A stretch of DNA of 42,073 bases from the NCBI GenBank assembly GCA_016215465.1, contig JACRJT010000016.1, positions 1-42,073 on the forward strand, read 5' to 3'. A model generated the notes under the pieces. That model did no database searches. It was given only the letters and a program-made list of their open reading frames with translations, and was not told the origin of the DNA. This document shows, piece by piece, positions 8,989 to 17,264 of this stretch. The stretch comes from Nitrososphaerota archaeon. GTDB lineage: Archaea; Thermoproteota; Nitrososphaeria; Nitrososphaerales; Nitrosopumilaceae. Positions within the stretch are counted from its first letter, which is position 1. Every line of letters begins with the position of its first letter. A program made the translations under genes and the position numbers.

Positions 8989-9792
8989 CTACGGCTTGAT
9001 TTCATTAAACCCGACTGCAAGTACTCGGCTATCTCCCTGTGGCGGCAGCTTAGTTATTTTGAATGCGGCCTCTCTTGCCTTAATCCCATAGCCTGTGAAT
9101 ACATCAATATGTTTATCATTCCATTCTCCAATATCTGTTGCCCAATACGTTCTAGTATTCCACGGTGATGGAATGTCTGAAATGCGAAGTAACGTTCCAT
9201 GAGAAATTATCCCTGTTTTCATGTCTGTCTTGCCTGCGGTCACCGCGACCATTATTGTGGGCTCGTTAAGCGAACTTGTAGCTAAAGGCAAACAAATTCC
9301 TGAGAATGTCATTGCACATTTTTCATAATGGTAGAATCTTGTCTTTTCTCCGTTTGGAGAAACGAAATCGTATTTCCAGCTTTGCAGTATTTTGTTTTCA
9401 TTTGTCTTTCCTGAGCCCTGAATTGCTATTTCTTTGAGAAACGTTGATCTGAATTGCTTTAGATAATATGTTGAATTGTTTTCTGAATAATCAAAAGAAC
9501 CATTTTTCTTTACTCCCTGCACATATGCCAAAACCAACGGATCCCCTGGGTAGTCTTTTTCTAGCGGCAGAAAGTACCCTGTAATTTTCCAGCCTGAAGA
9601 CCCAGAGTAGCATTTTTGATTTATTGGATCCCGAAGTTCTCCACTGGGACATGATTTTCCTTTTATTTCTGAGCATAATTTATCGCCACAAATTTTTTTG
9701 TTAGATGTGGCAGCATCTGCAGTTTGCATTAGAACCGGAATTGATGATGCAAAAATACCTAACAGTATGACACCAAGTATGATCTGTTTCAT
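8989..9792 (-). CDS. secreted protein with a 3D (Asp-Asp-Asp)-like C-terminal domain
   Basis: From the ATG at 9792 this is a 267-aa exported protein with a clear signal peptide (MKQIILGVILLGIFASS, cleaved near ADA). A Cys-rich segment (C35, C40 and neighbours) follows. The C-terminal part has GTLLRI, then ATDIGEW with D220, D226 and HIDVFTGYG with D230, followed by an Ala-Arg. That order matches the 3D domain of MltA-type lytic transglycosylases and Rpf/YocH-like wall enzymes (known pattern: GT..., ADTGG, RIDxY, then a helix). A TATA box at 9814-9820 fits ATG 9792; upstream ATG 9831 and TTG 9840 lie across that box. It is convergent with the glycosyltransferase with 8 nt between. The fold call is by motif and moderately sure; activity is unproven. 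Confidence 0.62.
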   Translation of the reverse strand: MKQIILGVILLGIFASSIPVLMQTADAATSNKKICGDKLCSEIKGKSCPSGELRDPINQKCYSGSSGWKITGYFLPLEKDYPGDPLVLAYVQGVKKNGSFDYSENNSTYYLKQFRSTFLKEIAIQGSGKTNENKILQSWKYDFVSPNGEKTRFYHYEKCAMTFSGICLPLATSSLNEPTIMVAVTAGKTDMKTGIISHGTLLRISDIPSPWNTRTYWATDIGEWNDKHIDVFTGYGIKAREAAFKITKLPPQGDSRVLAVGFNEIKP

Positions 9793-9813
9793 TTGCTTAC
9801 TTTGATTCTGACG

Positions 9814-9820
9814 TATAAAA
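9814..9820 (-). promoter_or_regulatory. TATA box fixing the start of the 3D-domain gene
   Basis: TTTTATA on the minus strand lies 22-28 nt before ATG 9792, the standard leaderless spacing. The longer frame beginning at TTG 9840 or ATG 9831 would have to start upstream of its own promoter. Confidence 0.65.
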
Positions 9821-9940
9821 GCCTGATTCATCTTTGGCAAGCGTTCTTTACTTGGATGGGTTTTGGTTTTGCCGATTAATCACACATAGACTTTTAGCTA
9901 ATGGTTATAAAATTAAGAAAACATAGCATTAACTGATATC

Positions 9941-12625
9941 ATGTTTAAAACTAGCATATTTTTTCTGGCAATCTCATTTTTAATTTTCGTTCCTACGATA
10001 TCATATCAAGAACAAAATGCTGGCTCCGTCGAGGTGACCATAAAAAATGAAAATGGTGATAGGGTAACGCCTGACCTCTTGTCAGTAAAGGTGTATCAAG
10101 ATTTTGCAAGTGTACCACTCAAAGAGATCACATCAATCCCCAATAATCCGTTTACTGTAGATTCATTGCCATTGGGGCATCGGTACAAGTTTGAAGTATA
10201 CATGAATAGTATGTATGGAGACGTGGCGTTTGTTGATCTACAAAAAAGTCAGGACAAAGTCGAAGTAATAATAAAAAATCCCGGCGGCATGCGCCTTTCT
10301 GTATTTTATGGCGATGGTGAGACTCCGCTCACAAATGCTGATGTTTGGATAAAATCTTTTGATGGCAAATCCTGGGGATATTCTGGAACCGATAAGGATG
10401 GTCAAACCCTTAGAGTGTGGCTGTATCCGACAATGAAGGATGCCGATTACTATTATGCCGAAGTCTCCTTGGGACCTGATCTGAAATATGTCCAGACACC
10501 AGTGAAATTACTGCCAAACGTTGCTCAGGAACTCAAAGTTGTAACAAAGTGGCCCATAATAGTGGATAAACTAATCACAATCGAGGTATACAATACGACA
10601 AACACGAAGGTTGGAAAGTCCGATGGGGAATTTATTGCGCAATTGTATGATGGCAAGAAAAACAAACTGGCTGACTCCTTGGTGTCTGATAAGGGTCTTG
10701 CCGGATTCGCAAAATTAAAAGTTGGCACATATGCACTACATATAAAATCAAAATCACCCGATGGCCAGCTAATCACTGTGGCCTCAAAGAAAATCACCAT
10801 ATCTGGTCCTGAAAGCGTTTTCAAAATTTACCTACATAATCCCGAACTGAATTCTGAATACTTGAATTGCAACTGTGTAGCGTTTCGTCTAGATGATATT
10901 CAGGATTATTTTCTAAATGGTGCTCAAATTGACATTCTCAACGTGTTTGCGCAAAAACAATCAAGTCTTACAATTGGAATCATCGCAAATGTATTTGGCG
11001 ATGATCCAAAACTAATGTCTCTCATTAAAGATATGATTGCCAATGGAAATTTTGATCTGGAAATAGCAAATCACAGTTGGACACATAGAATAATGCCTGC
11101 ACTAACAAAAGACCAACAGGCAGACGACTTTGCAAAGTCAAACAAAAAAATTCACAATGTGCTCGGGGTTACTCCGACTACGTTTATTCCGCCAGAAAAC
11201 CTATACAATGATGATACCATTGCCCTACTAAAACAAAATAATTTCACACAAATCAGCTCTCACACATCAACTTCCAAAGCTCCACTGTTCCAAAAATCAA
11301 GTCTTTACTATTTCCCTGCTGCCACCCAAACCTCAATACTCGATAGGCAAGAGGCAAATTGGAAAGTTCAATCAATAGACAAAGTACTTGATGGGATAAA
11401 TGAAAGCTTGTTCAATTATGGATATGCCGTAGTGATGATGCATCCACACGAGTTTTCTACATACTCTGATGGAGTGTACCAAAACAAAGTCAATCAAACT
11501 CAGGTGCAGCAACTGGGATTACTAATAGACAAAATCAAGAGCCAGGGGCTCAAAATAGTGACAATCGATGAAATAAGTTCGTTTGACAAACCTGTGCCAC
11601 AAAAACAACCTACTGCTAGCATGCCAAAAGAGCCTCTGACCTGCAACTGTGTTGCATTTAGAATGGACAACGTGCAGGATTTCTACCTAAACGATGTACA
11701 AAATGCCGCAATCAGTAAATTTAGCGAAAAAAACACCCCACTCACAATTAGTGTGATTGGACAATTCTTTGGCAGTGATCCAAAAGCAGTTAATCTGATT
11801 AAGGAAAAAATCCAAAGCGGGACACCTCTCAGAATAGCAAACAGAGGATGGGAATATGTTGATCATGCCGTCTATGACAAAGAAAAACAAGCAGCCAGCA
11901 TCAAAAAAACAAACGACAAGATATTCCAAATTTTACAAGTAAAGCCTGCCACGTTTGCCCCACCAATGGACTCGTTTAACAAGGAAACAATTGAGGCTGC
12001 AAATCAAAACAAGATACGTTACTTTAGTGCGAGCATTGCAAGGGATCCTCCCCCTTACACCGATCCCCTAAAACACGTTCCAAGTACTACACTGTTCGCA
12101 AATTTGATTGATGATGATCCGTTTTACGCTGGAACCATACCTGAAAAGGCGCTGGCCAAAATTAAATTAAACATACGCCAGAATGGTTATGCTGTAATCA
12201 GTCTGCAATCCCAAGACTTTGCCGTCAGGGATGAAAAATCCTCTAAAAACGAAGTCGATTCAAGCAAACTCCAGTTTTTGGATGTGACGCTAGATGTTCT
12301 AAAATCAAACGGAATAAGCGTAGTCACACTGGATGAAATTCCATCAATTCTGGAAAACAAGTCGCTAGTAATTCCGGATCAGATTAAGGACAATGCTGAT
12401 TCGTGGTCTCAGGGTAAACTGTCTGATTCTGATTTCACAAAAGATCTTGAATACTTGGTGGAGCAAAAAATTCTACAAATTCCAAACTCACAAACTGATG
12501 CTGAACAGAAAATCCCGTCTTGGATTAAAGCCACTGCTAGCTGGTGGGTAGATGGAAAAATAGGCAACGCTGATTTTGTAAAGGGGATTCAATATCTTAT
12601 AGACAACGGTATAATGCGAATCTAG
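9941..12625 (+). CDS. secreted tandem polysaccharide deacetylase (one active, one degenerate domain)
   Basis: This 894-aa protein begins with a signal peptide (MFKTSIFFLAISFLIFVPTIS). Two beta-sandwich regions (about 25-200 and 205-300) follow, then two NodB-like domains. Domain 1 (about 308-545) keeps D318-D319, H378-S-W-T-H382 and MMHPHEF, the metal and catalytic set of carbohydrate esterase family 4. Domain 2 (about 566-790) aligns with it but has D576-N577, R635-G-W-E-Y639 and SLQSQDF, so all three metal ligands are lost. Two 38-residue W-rich repeats (810-847, 857-894) close the chain. It should remove acetyl groups from an extracellular amino-sugar polymer, probably that of the upstream synthase. 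Its stop shares a CTAG with the next gene. Confidence 0.85.
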   Translation: MFKTSIFFLAISFLIFVPTISYQEQNAGSVEVTIKNENGDRVTPDLLSVKVYQDFASVPLKEITSIPNNPFTVDSLPLGHRYKFEVYMNSMYGDVAFVDLQKSQDKVEVIIKNPGGMRLSVFYGDGETPLTNADVWIKSFDGKSWGYSGTDKDGQTLRVWLYPTMKDADYYYAEVSLGPDLKYVQTPVKLLPNVAQELKVVTKWPIIVDKLITIEVYNTTNTKVGKSDGEFIAQLYDGKKNKLADSLVSDKGLAGFAKLKVGTYALHIKSKSPDGQLITVASKKITISGPESVFKIYLHNPELNSEYLNCNCVAFRLDDIQDYFLNGAQIDILNVFAQKQSSLTIGIIANVFGDDPKLMSLIKDMIANGNFDLEIANHSWTHRIMPALTKDQQADDFAKSNKKIHNVLGVTPTTFIPPENLYNDDTIALLKQNNFTQISSHTSTSKAPLFQKSSLYYFPAATQTSILDRQEANWKVQSIDKVLDGINESLFNYGYAVVMMHPHEFSTYSDGVYQNKVNQTQVQQLGLLIDKIKSQGLKIVTIDEISSFDKPVPQKQPTASMPKEPLTCNCVAFRMDNVQDFYLNDVQNAAISKFSEKNTPLTISVIGQFFGSDPKAVNLIKEKIQSGTPLRIANRGWEYVDHAVYDKEKQAASIKKTNDKIFQILQVKPATFAPPMDSFNKETIEAANQNKIRYFSASIARDPPPYTDPLKHVPSTTLFANLIDDDPFYAGTIPEKALAKIKLNIRQNGYAVISLQSQDFAVRDEKSSKNEVDSSKLQFLDVTLDVLKSNGISVVTLDEIPSILENKSLVIPDQIKDNADSWSQGKLSDSDFTKDLEYLVEQKILQIPNSQTDAEQKIPSWIKATASWWVDGKIGNADFVKGIQYLIDNGIMRI

Positions 12626-12945
12626 CTTGGATATGATGATCCTGGGCCTACCCTGTCTTCTGGCTTTATGTCCTGATCCCACTTGCCCCTGACTCCTTTG
12701 ATTAAGAAAAATATTCCCAATCCAATCAAGCCTATGACAAGACTGAAAAACAAAAGTCGATTCTGCAATACTATGTCACAATCTACTTTGATTTGTTTTC
12801 CGTCGTCAGAAAATTCATAGCAGTCTTCGAACTCTTCTGCCTGAATTGCCACATTGTAATACTCATGACCAAATATTCCAAATATCAAAAATCCTGCAAA
12901 AATAAGTGCAATTCCAATCATTGTAAACCGTGTGTCGCTCAACAA
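12622..12945 (-). CDS. small membrane protein, two transmembrane segments
   Basis: I do not recognise a family. The 107-aa chain has two hydrophobic helices (about 9-27 and 66-83) around an acidic 35-residue loop containing two cysteines (EDCYEF and KVDCD) that could form a disulfide outside the cell, and a charged tail. The start is TTG 12945; ATG 12921 is an in-frame alternative that still keeps the first helix. It follows the SRPBCC gene by 17 nt on the same strand, so the two are probably co-transcribed. Its stop codon overlaps the deacetylase stop through CTAG. Confidence 0.65.
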   Translation of the reverse strand: MLSDTRFTMIGIALIFAGFLIFGIFGHEYYNVAIQAEEFEDCYEFSDDGKQIKVDCDIVLQNRLLFFSLVIGLIGLGIFFLIKGVRGKWDQDIKPEDRVGPGSSYPS

Positions 12946-12962
12946 AAAATCAATATGTGAAC

Positions 12963-13442
12963 TTAGTTATGTTGCTTTTCTATTCTGGCCTTGAGGTTTT
13001 TGAGCGAGTCTGCATAAAATGACTCCATAAACAGCAAAAACTCTTCAAACTGCTTTCTGTCTGTTTTCTCACTGATGAGAAACGAGTTCCACAAAACGTA
13101 CGAGGAGTTTTTCCTAGGTGTGATAGATATGGTTGCATGATATCCTCGTAATGGAAGGCCACTTGTTGCAATATATGACAGGTATTGCTCGTCTTTCCAG
13201 CCCGTCACATATTCGTCAACAATGCTGCCGTCTGTAAACCACAGTCTCCTTGCCCCGCCGATCCCATACTTGGCCTTTGAAAGAAACTCTGCTTTTTTGA
13301 TATCGGCAATCCAGTCTGGAAGGCCAACTATGTTGCTGATTTCTTTCCAGACGTTCTTTTTTGAAGCGTTAATTGTTACTGCTTGTAGCACCGTTCCGCA
13401 ATACTGCCCGTTTCCATCCTCTGCAAGTATTGTAGTTCCCAT
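12963..13442 (-). CDS. SRPBCC/START-like ligand-binding protein
   Basis: This 159-aa soluble protein looks like a polyketide-cyclase/START-type helix-grip fold. An N-terminal strand is followed by the NVWKEISNIVGLPDWIADIKKAEFLS segment at about 29-54, typical of the helix after strand 1 (VWEVLSDFENYPRW... in relatives). Then come alternating strands (ARRLWF, DEYVTGW, LSYIATSG) and a long C-terminal helix (130-155). Members bind hydrophobic ligands or modify them. No substrate can be assigned. ATG 13442 is 21-28 nt from AATTTAAA (13464-13471), so the gene is leaderless. It probably leads a two-gene unit with 12622-12945. Confidence 0.7.
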   Translation of the reverse strand: MGTTILAEDGNGQYCGTVLQAVTINASKKNVWKEISNIVGLPDWIADIKKAEFLSKAKYGIGGARRLWFTDGSIVDEYVTGWKDEQYLSYIATSGLPLRGYHATISITPRKNSSYVLWNSFLISEKTDRKQFEEFLLFMESFYADSLKNLKARIEKQHN

Positions 13443-13463
13443 GCATTGGGATGGAGCGTGTGG

Positions 13464-13508
13464 TTTTAAATTTGTAAACTTTTAAACAATCATTCGACAC
13501 GTATACAT
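13464..13508. promoter_or_regulatory. divergent promoter pair
   Basis: An 88-nt spacer holds two TATA boxes: AATTTAAA on the minus strand (13464-13471, 22-29 nt before ATG 13442) and GTATACAT on the plus strand (13501-13508, 23-30 nt before ATG 13531). Both genes would be leaderless. Confidence 0.5.
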
Positions 13509-13530
13509 CTAATCGAAAGGTGTCAAGAGC

Positions 13531-14805
13531 ATGGTTTTTGGATGGAATAAAAAGAAAACAGAAAAAGAAGAGCATACTTTATCCTCAAAGGAAATTAAAC
13601 TAGATCAGATATCTGCAATACTGTCTGATATAAAAAACTCAAAGCAAAAACATCTCATCAAGAACACGACGCCATTGTTTTCAAACATACAAAATGAGCT
13701 AAATTCCATTCTAAAGATAATAGATCATCTGTCAAGTGACAGCCTAAAGATAGATGACATTGATAATCAGCTAAAGATAATTGTAACAAGAAGCAAAACC
13801 GAGGTGATCAACACCATCTCAAAGGAAGCAAAAGTCAAGATGCCTCAATTAGGCACACTTGACGACGTAAGAAAAGCAACAGATCTTGCATCCCAAGCCT
13901 TAAAAAAAATAGGCGATGTGCTTGGAAAGAACAGCAGGGTAATTCACGTATTTGCGAAAAAATATGCACAGGATCTAAAAGATCATCTTGCAACGATCAA
14001 CACAAACTACATGTCCATATTGAAATTGGTTGACAGTTACACTAAATTTGAGTCTGACGAATTACTAATCAAAGAAAAGACGAACAAAATTATCGATATG
14101 ACCCAAACCATAAACGACAAAAATGTGCAAGTGCCAAAACTAAAAGCAACGCACGACGGGTTTGTTGATTCCATAACCGCACTCAGAAATCAAACCAGCT
14201 CGCTAAAGTCAAGCCCTCAGCACGCCAAATACCTGGAAATAAAAAACCAAATCGAACAAAACAAAAAAGAAGAAAACAAACTCAACAAGGAAATAGATGA
14301 GGAATTCTCCAAGATATCGCGACCACTTGGCAAGTATGTTTACGTCACATCGCTTGAAAAACCACTCAAAATGCTCATGGAGGAATTGATTCAAGACCCT
14401 GCAAAAACAATCACCACTCAAAATAAGGACTCGATAACTGTCATTCTGGAATCCTGCATGAAAGGAACACTATCTGGCGCAGTCTCAGTAAAGGAAGCAG
14501 ACAAATCAGTAGAACACATCGGCAGCTTAATTCGAAAGCTTGATGATTTTCTGGTGCGCAAGAACGGACTGATACAAAAAGATCAAGATCTTCAAAGCAG
14601 GCTTGGGGTTTTCGATATTGATGCACTTGACGAACTTGAGCAAAAATTACAAAAAACAATCACTGATAAAAACGACATAGAGTCAAAAATTGGGAAACTT
14701 GAATCTGAACTGGTTCAGGAAACAAACAATCGAACACAGGCAGTCTCAGAATTGGGCCGTAATTTACAAAGTATTTCAAATACAGAATATGTAATTTTGG
14801 TGTAG
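13531..14805 (+). CDS. long coiled-coil protein of unknown function
   Basis: This 424-aa soluble protein is Lys/Glu/Asp-rich and almost wholly helical, with heptad-like stretches at about 15-60, 185-270 and 370-415. There is no membrane segment or nucleotide-binding motif. A middle region (about 95-165 and 275-350) is less charged and may be globular. It resembles SMC-hinge-less or CdvB-like helical proteins only in composition, and I would not assign either. It is followed 13 nt later by the JAMM gene, so an operon is likely. The N-terminal VFGWNKKK is a possible amphipathic or basic membrane-contact motif. ATG is supported by the TATA spacing. Confidence 0.75.
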   Translation: MVFGWNKKKTEKEEHTLSSKEIKLDQISAILSDIKNSKQKHLIKNTTPLFSNIQNELNSILKIIDHLSSDSLKIDDIDNQLKIIVTRSKTEVINTISKEAKVKMPQLGTLDDVRKATDLASQALKKIGDVLGKNSRVIHVFAKKYAQDLKDHLATINTNYMSILKLVDSYTKFESDELLIKEKTNKIIDMTQTINDKNVQVPKLKATHDGFVDSITALRNQTSSLKSSPQHAKYLEIKNQIEQNKKEENKLNKEIDEEFSKISRPLGKYVYVTSLEKPLKMLMEELIQDPAKTITTQNKDSITVILESCMKGTLSGAVSVKEADKSVEHIGSLIRKLDDFLVRKNGLIQKDQDLQSRLGVFDIDALDELEQKLQKTITDKNDIESKIGKLESELVQETNNRTQAVSELGRNLQSISNTEYVILV

Positions 14806-14818
14806 ATTGGTGAAATAG

Positions 14819-15214
14819 ATGACTAGTGAATCTCGCAGAAAGGTAGTACTAAAAAAAGATCCCCGAGATGGCATTTTGTCATATTGTAAGATGAAGCATC
14901 CAAACGAAGGAATACTGATACTCAAGGGCAAATCGAAAAAAGGGATGATAACAGTGGATAGCCTTGTAATTCCGCCGTTTTCGTATGGTGGCCAAACCTT
15001 TGCCGGATTCCCTCACTCGTTTTTGCCGTTTGACTTGTCATATGTGGGGATAGTTCACTCACATCCAACTGGCCCTGCAGACCCTTCTGTGACTGACATG
15101 CAGAACTTTTTTGGCCTAGTTTCACTAATAATTAAATCCCCATATGAGAACAATGAGGACATTTTTGCTTGGGATAGTAACGGAAACTCGCTTGAAATAA
15201 TTTTTGAAAACTAG
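14819..15214 (+). CDS. JAMM/MPN+ domain metalloprotease (Rpn11-like isopeptidase)
   Basis: This 131-aa single-domain protein has the complete zinc-metalloprotease JAMM signature: E30, then H80-S-H82-P, S90 and D93 with family spacing (HxH-x7-S-x2-D). Such enzymes cut isopeptide bonds to ubiquitin or small archaeal modifiers (SAMP/Urm1-like), or act in Cys/sulfur-carrier metabolism. The short length fits archaeal JAMM1 proteins. A Shine-Dalgarno-like GGTGA (14809-14813) lies 5 nt before the ATG, one of few in this window, as expected for an internal operon gene after the coiled-coil gene. Substrate and partner are not visible here. Confidence 0.9.
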   Translation: MTSESRRKVVLKKDPRDGILSYCKMKHPNEGILILKGKSKKGMITVDSLVIPPFSYGGQTFAGFPHSFLPFDLSYVGIVHSHPTGPADPSVTDMQNFFGLVSLIIKSPYENNEDIFAWDSNGNSLEIIFEN

Positions 15215-15269
15215 GGATTCAGAGAAAAACTGACAAAACTTTATAAGGTTTTTTCGAAGATTGATAGTA

Positions 15270-15584
15270 TTGTACAGTTATAGAAACTACCTGATCTTTC
15301 TGTTTGCATCGCTTGCAGTAAGCATTGGGCTACAAATGATATTACCATTCCCATATGGGCTGGTAGCCGCTCTTGCGATTTTCATAATTTTGCCGCTCTT
15401 CATAAGGCGCAAATACATGAGCCGAGTCAAAGGCTATGGCGGGGATTCTGGAGGCGGCGGATTCTTTGGACTGAATCAGGAAGGAGGGTCAGGGGTAAAG
15501 TATGTCTGTCTGACATGCAATCACCGATTCAAGGGTGCAATGTGCCCTCGATGCGGCTCAAAAATGAAGCGCGCTGACTTTTAG
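15270..15584 (+). CDS. membrane-anchored zinc-ribbon protein
   Basis: The 104-aa chain has two adjacent transmembrane helices (about 7-25 and 28-45), a Gly-rich linker (GYGGDSGGGGFFG) and a C-terminal zinc ribbon, CLTCNHRF...CPRCGSK, with both CxxC knuckles intact. The ribbon should face the cytoplasm and may bind nucleic acid or a protein partner. TTG 15270 is chosen over TTG 15261 because TTTATAAGG (15239-15247) lies 23-31 nt before it. The gene therefore has its own promoter, although it follows the JAMM gene by about 55 nt. Confidence 0.7.
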   Translation: MYSYRNYLIFLFASLAVSIGLQMILPFPYGLVAALAIFIILPLFIRRKYMSRVKGYGGDSGGGGFFGLNQEGGSGVKYVCLTCNHRFKGAMCPRCGSKMKRADF

Positions 15585-15591
15585 CAATATC

Positions 15592-15915
15592 ATGACACTT
15601 GAGGATCTTAGGAAAAAGGCAATCTATCAAAATTCAATTGATACGTGGATTGTAACATGTGAAGAAAAAAACATAGATTGGTACGAGACTGAGAATTACA
15701 AAAAATTCGTCGCATATCTTCTAAAAAGTGGCCTTAACATGAAAAAATTCCCGCTCTGCATAAAGGAAACCGGGGGAATTTATGAGCGCGGAAAGGACAA
15801 GACAAAATTTGCTGAAATTTTGGCACAGTACAACGAACCGAATTCTGCGGCGTATACGTTAAAGCTTAACGACCAAACCGTAAACATAATTAGAAATTTT
15901 ACGCTAGACTCCTAG
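15592..15915 (+). CDS. conserved-looking small protein, function unknown
   Basis: This 107-aa soluble protein has no recognised motif. It is a mix of helices (LEDLRKKAI, YKKFVAYLLKSG) and C-terminal strands (SAAYTLKLNDQTVNIIRNF), with two isolated cysteines. Codon use and composition match the neighbours, which supports it being real. It begins 7 nt after the zinc-ribbon gene, so the two are likely one transcript. Its TAG stop overlaps the stop of the convergent permease gene through CTAG. Confidence 0.65.
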   Translation: MTLEDLRKKAIYQNSIDTWIVTCEEKNIDWYETENYKKFVAYLLKSGLNMKKFPLCIKETGGIYERGKDKTKFAEILAQYNEPNSAAYTLKLNDQTVNIIRNFTLDS

Positions 15916-17264
15916 CGTTTTATTCTAGATGAAGTGTCAAGCGAGTTTCCAACAAAGACAAATGCAAGTCCAGTAATAGTTATCATTATTCCTGGAGGGA
16001 TTACCCACCACCACAATCCTCTAGTCACAGCTCCGTGAGTACTTGCGTCATGAAGTATTTGTCCCCATGTTGGGAAGCTTGGATCCCCGAGTCCCAAAAA
16101 ACTCAATCCAGCTTCAGTTGTAATTGCCGCGGGCACTGATATTGCAATGCTTGCAAGTGCATATGGCATAATCTGGGGTATGATGTGCTTGAAGATTATC
16201 TTTGAGCTCTTTTGGCCCATTGTTTTTGATGCCTCGACAAATTGTCTGTTTTTAATCTGCAGTGCCATGCTTCTTGAAACCTTGGCAATTCCAACCCAAC
16301 CAAAAATCATCAGAAAGCCAATCATCAAAAATATGCTATTGCTAACCGTAACTGCTAGAATAATCAGAAACGGCAGAGCTGGCAAAGCATAAATTATATC
16401 GTTAAATCGCATCATGGATTCATCTGTCTTACCTCCCTTGTATCCTGCAAAAACTCCATAAACCAAGCCTGATGCTACCGATGCAACAGAAACCGTTATC
16501 CCGATGAATAATGCAAGTGGTGTTCCCCACAGCAATCCTATTGCCAGGTCCCGTCTTTGCTCGTCTGTCCCAATCAAACCGAAAACCTTGCCACCTATGA
16601 TTAGTTTTGAATCGTGTATTGCACTTTGGACATCCGTTGTAGATGTTTTTACTACAAACGTGTATTTTCCCTTTAATACTTCGTGCGTATCAATTTTTGA
16701 GAAAATCACCTCCTCAACTGGCATACTGTCAACTGAAAACGCAAATATGTTTGATGCAAGCAGGGTGTTTTTTCGTATGGATTCGTTTGTTGAAAAAATC
16801 TTGTCTGAAAACACCGTCCTAGATTTCAAGTCAGGCAACGAATACGACAGTAAATGCAGAGTTATTCCATCAGGCCTTGTAACGTCAAATTCTAAAACTG
16901 GCGTTCCCTGATATTTGGCAGTATATTGGTATATGAAGTCACTTGGGAAATAATCAAAGGCATAATCTGTCTCAAAACTCTGTATTATTTTTCTTGCATT
17001 ATCGCCAGTTTGTATTGTGGTGTGGATGTTCTCTAGTAATCGGTGTTCTGGGATTTTTTTTGCAAGGAAAACATTCACCCATGACGGAAGCGCGGATTTT
17101 GGAAATAATGTCCATCTACTTGGGTTGTTCCATTCTTTGTATGTGTCTAGTGGAATGAAAACTATTGTAAATGCAGATACCAAAACCAGGCAAAGCAAAA
17201 TACCAATTCCAGTCATTCCGACTTTGCTTTTCAAAATAGTACTGAGATCATCGAACAATCCCAT
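15912..17264 (-). CDS. ABC transporter permease, DppC/OppC type, with a large external insert
   Basis: This 450-aa protein is about 150 residues longer than usual DppC proteins. A first membrane helix (about 15-38) is followed by about 195 residues of predicted extracytoplasmic sequence. Then comes the canonical core: the GLIGTDEQRRDLAIGLLWG entry motif, membrane helices, and the EAA loop (MALQIKNRQFVEASKTMGQ) that docks on the ATPase. It would pair with the upstream DppB-type protein to import peptides or nickel-like solutes. No binding protein or ATPase gene is nearby. Its ATG immediately abuts the TAA of the upstream gene, so translation is coupled. The external domain might substitute for a separate binding protein; that is inference. 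Confidence 0.85.
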   Translation of the reverse strand: MGLFDDLSTILKSKVGMTGIGILLCLVLVSAFTIVFIPLDTYKEWNNPSRWTLFPKSALPSWVNVFLAKKIPEHRLLENIHTTIQTGDNARKIIQSFETDYAFDYFPSDFIYQYTAKYQGTPVLEFDVTRPDGITLHLLSYSLPDLKSRTVFSDKIFSTNESIRKNTLLASNIFAFSVDSMPVEEVIFSKIDTHEVLKGKYTFVVKTSTTDVQSAIHDSKLIIGGKVFGLIGTDEQRRDLAIGLLWGTPLALFIGITVSVASVASGLVYGVFAGYKGGKTDESMMRFNDIIYALPALPFLIILAVTVSNSIFLMIGFLMIFGWVGIAKVSRSMALQIKNRQFVEASKTMGQKSSKIIFKHIIPQIMPYALASIAISVPAAITTEAGLSFLGLGDPSFPTWGQILHDASTHGAVTRGLWWWVIPPGIMITITGLAFVFVGNSLDTSSRIKR

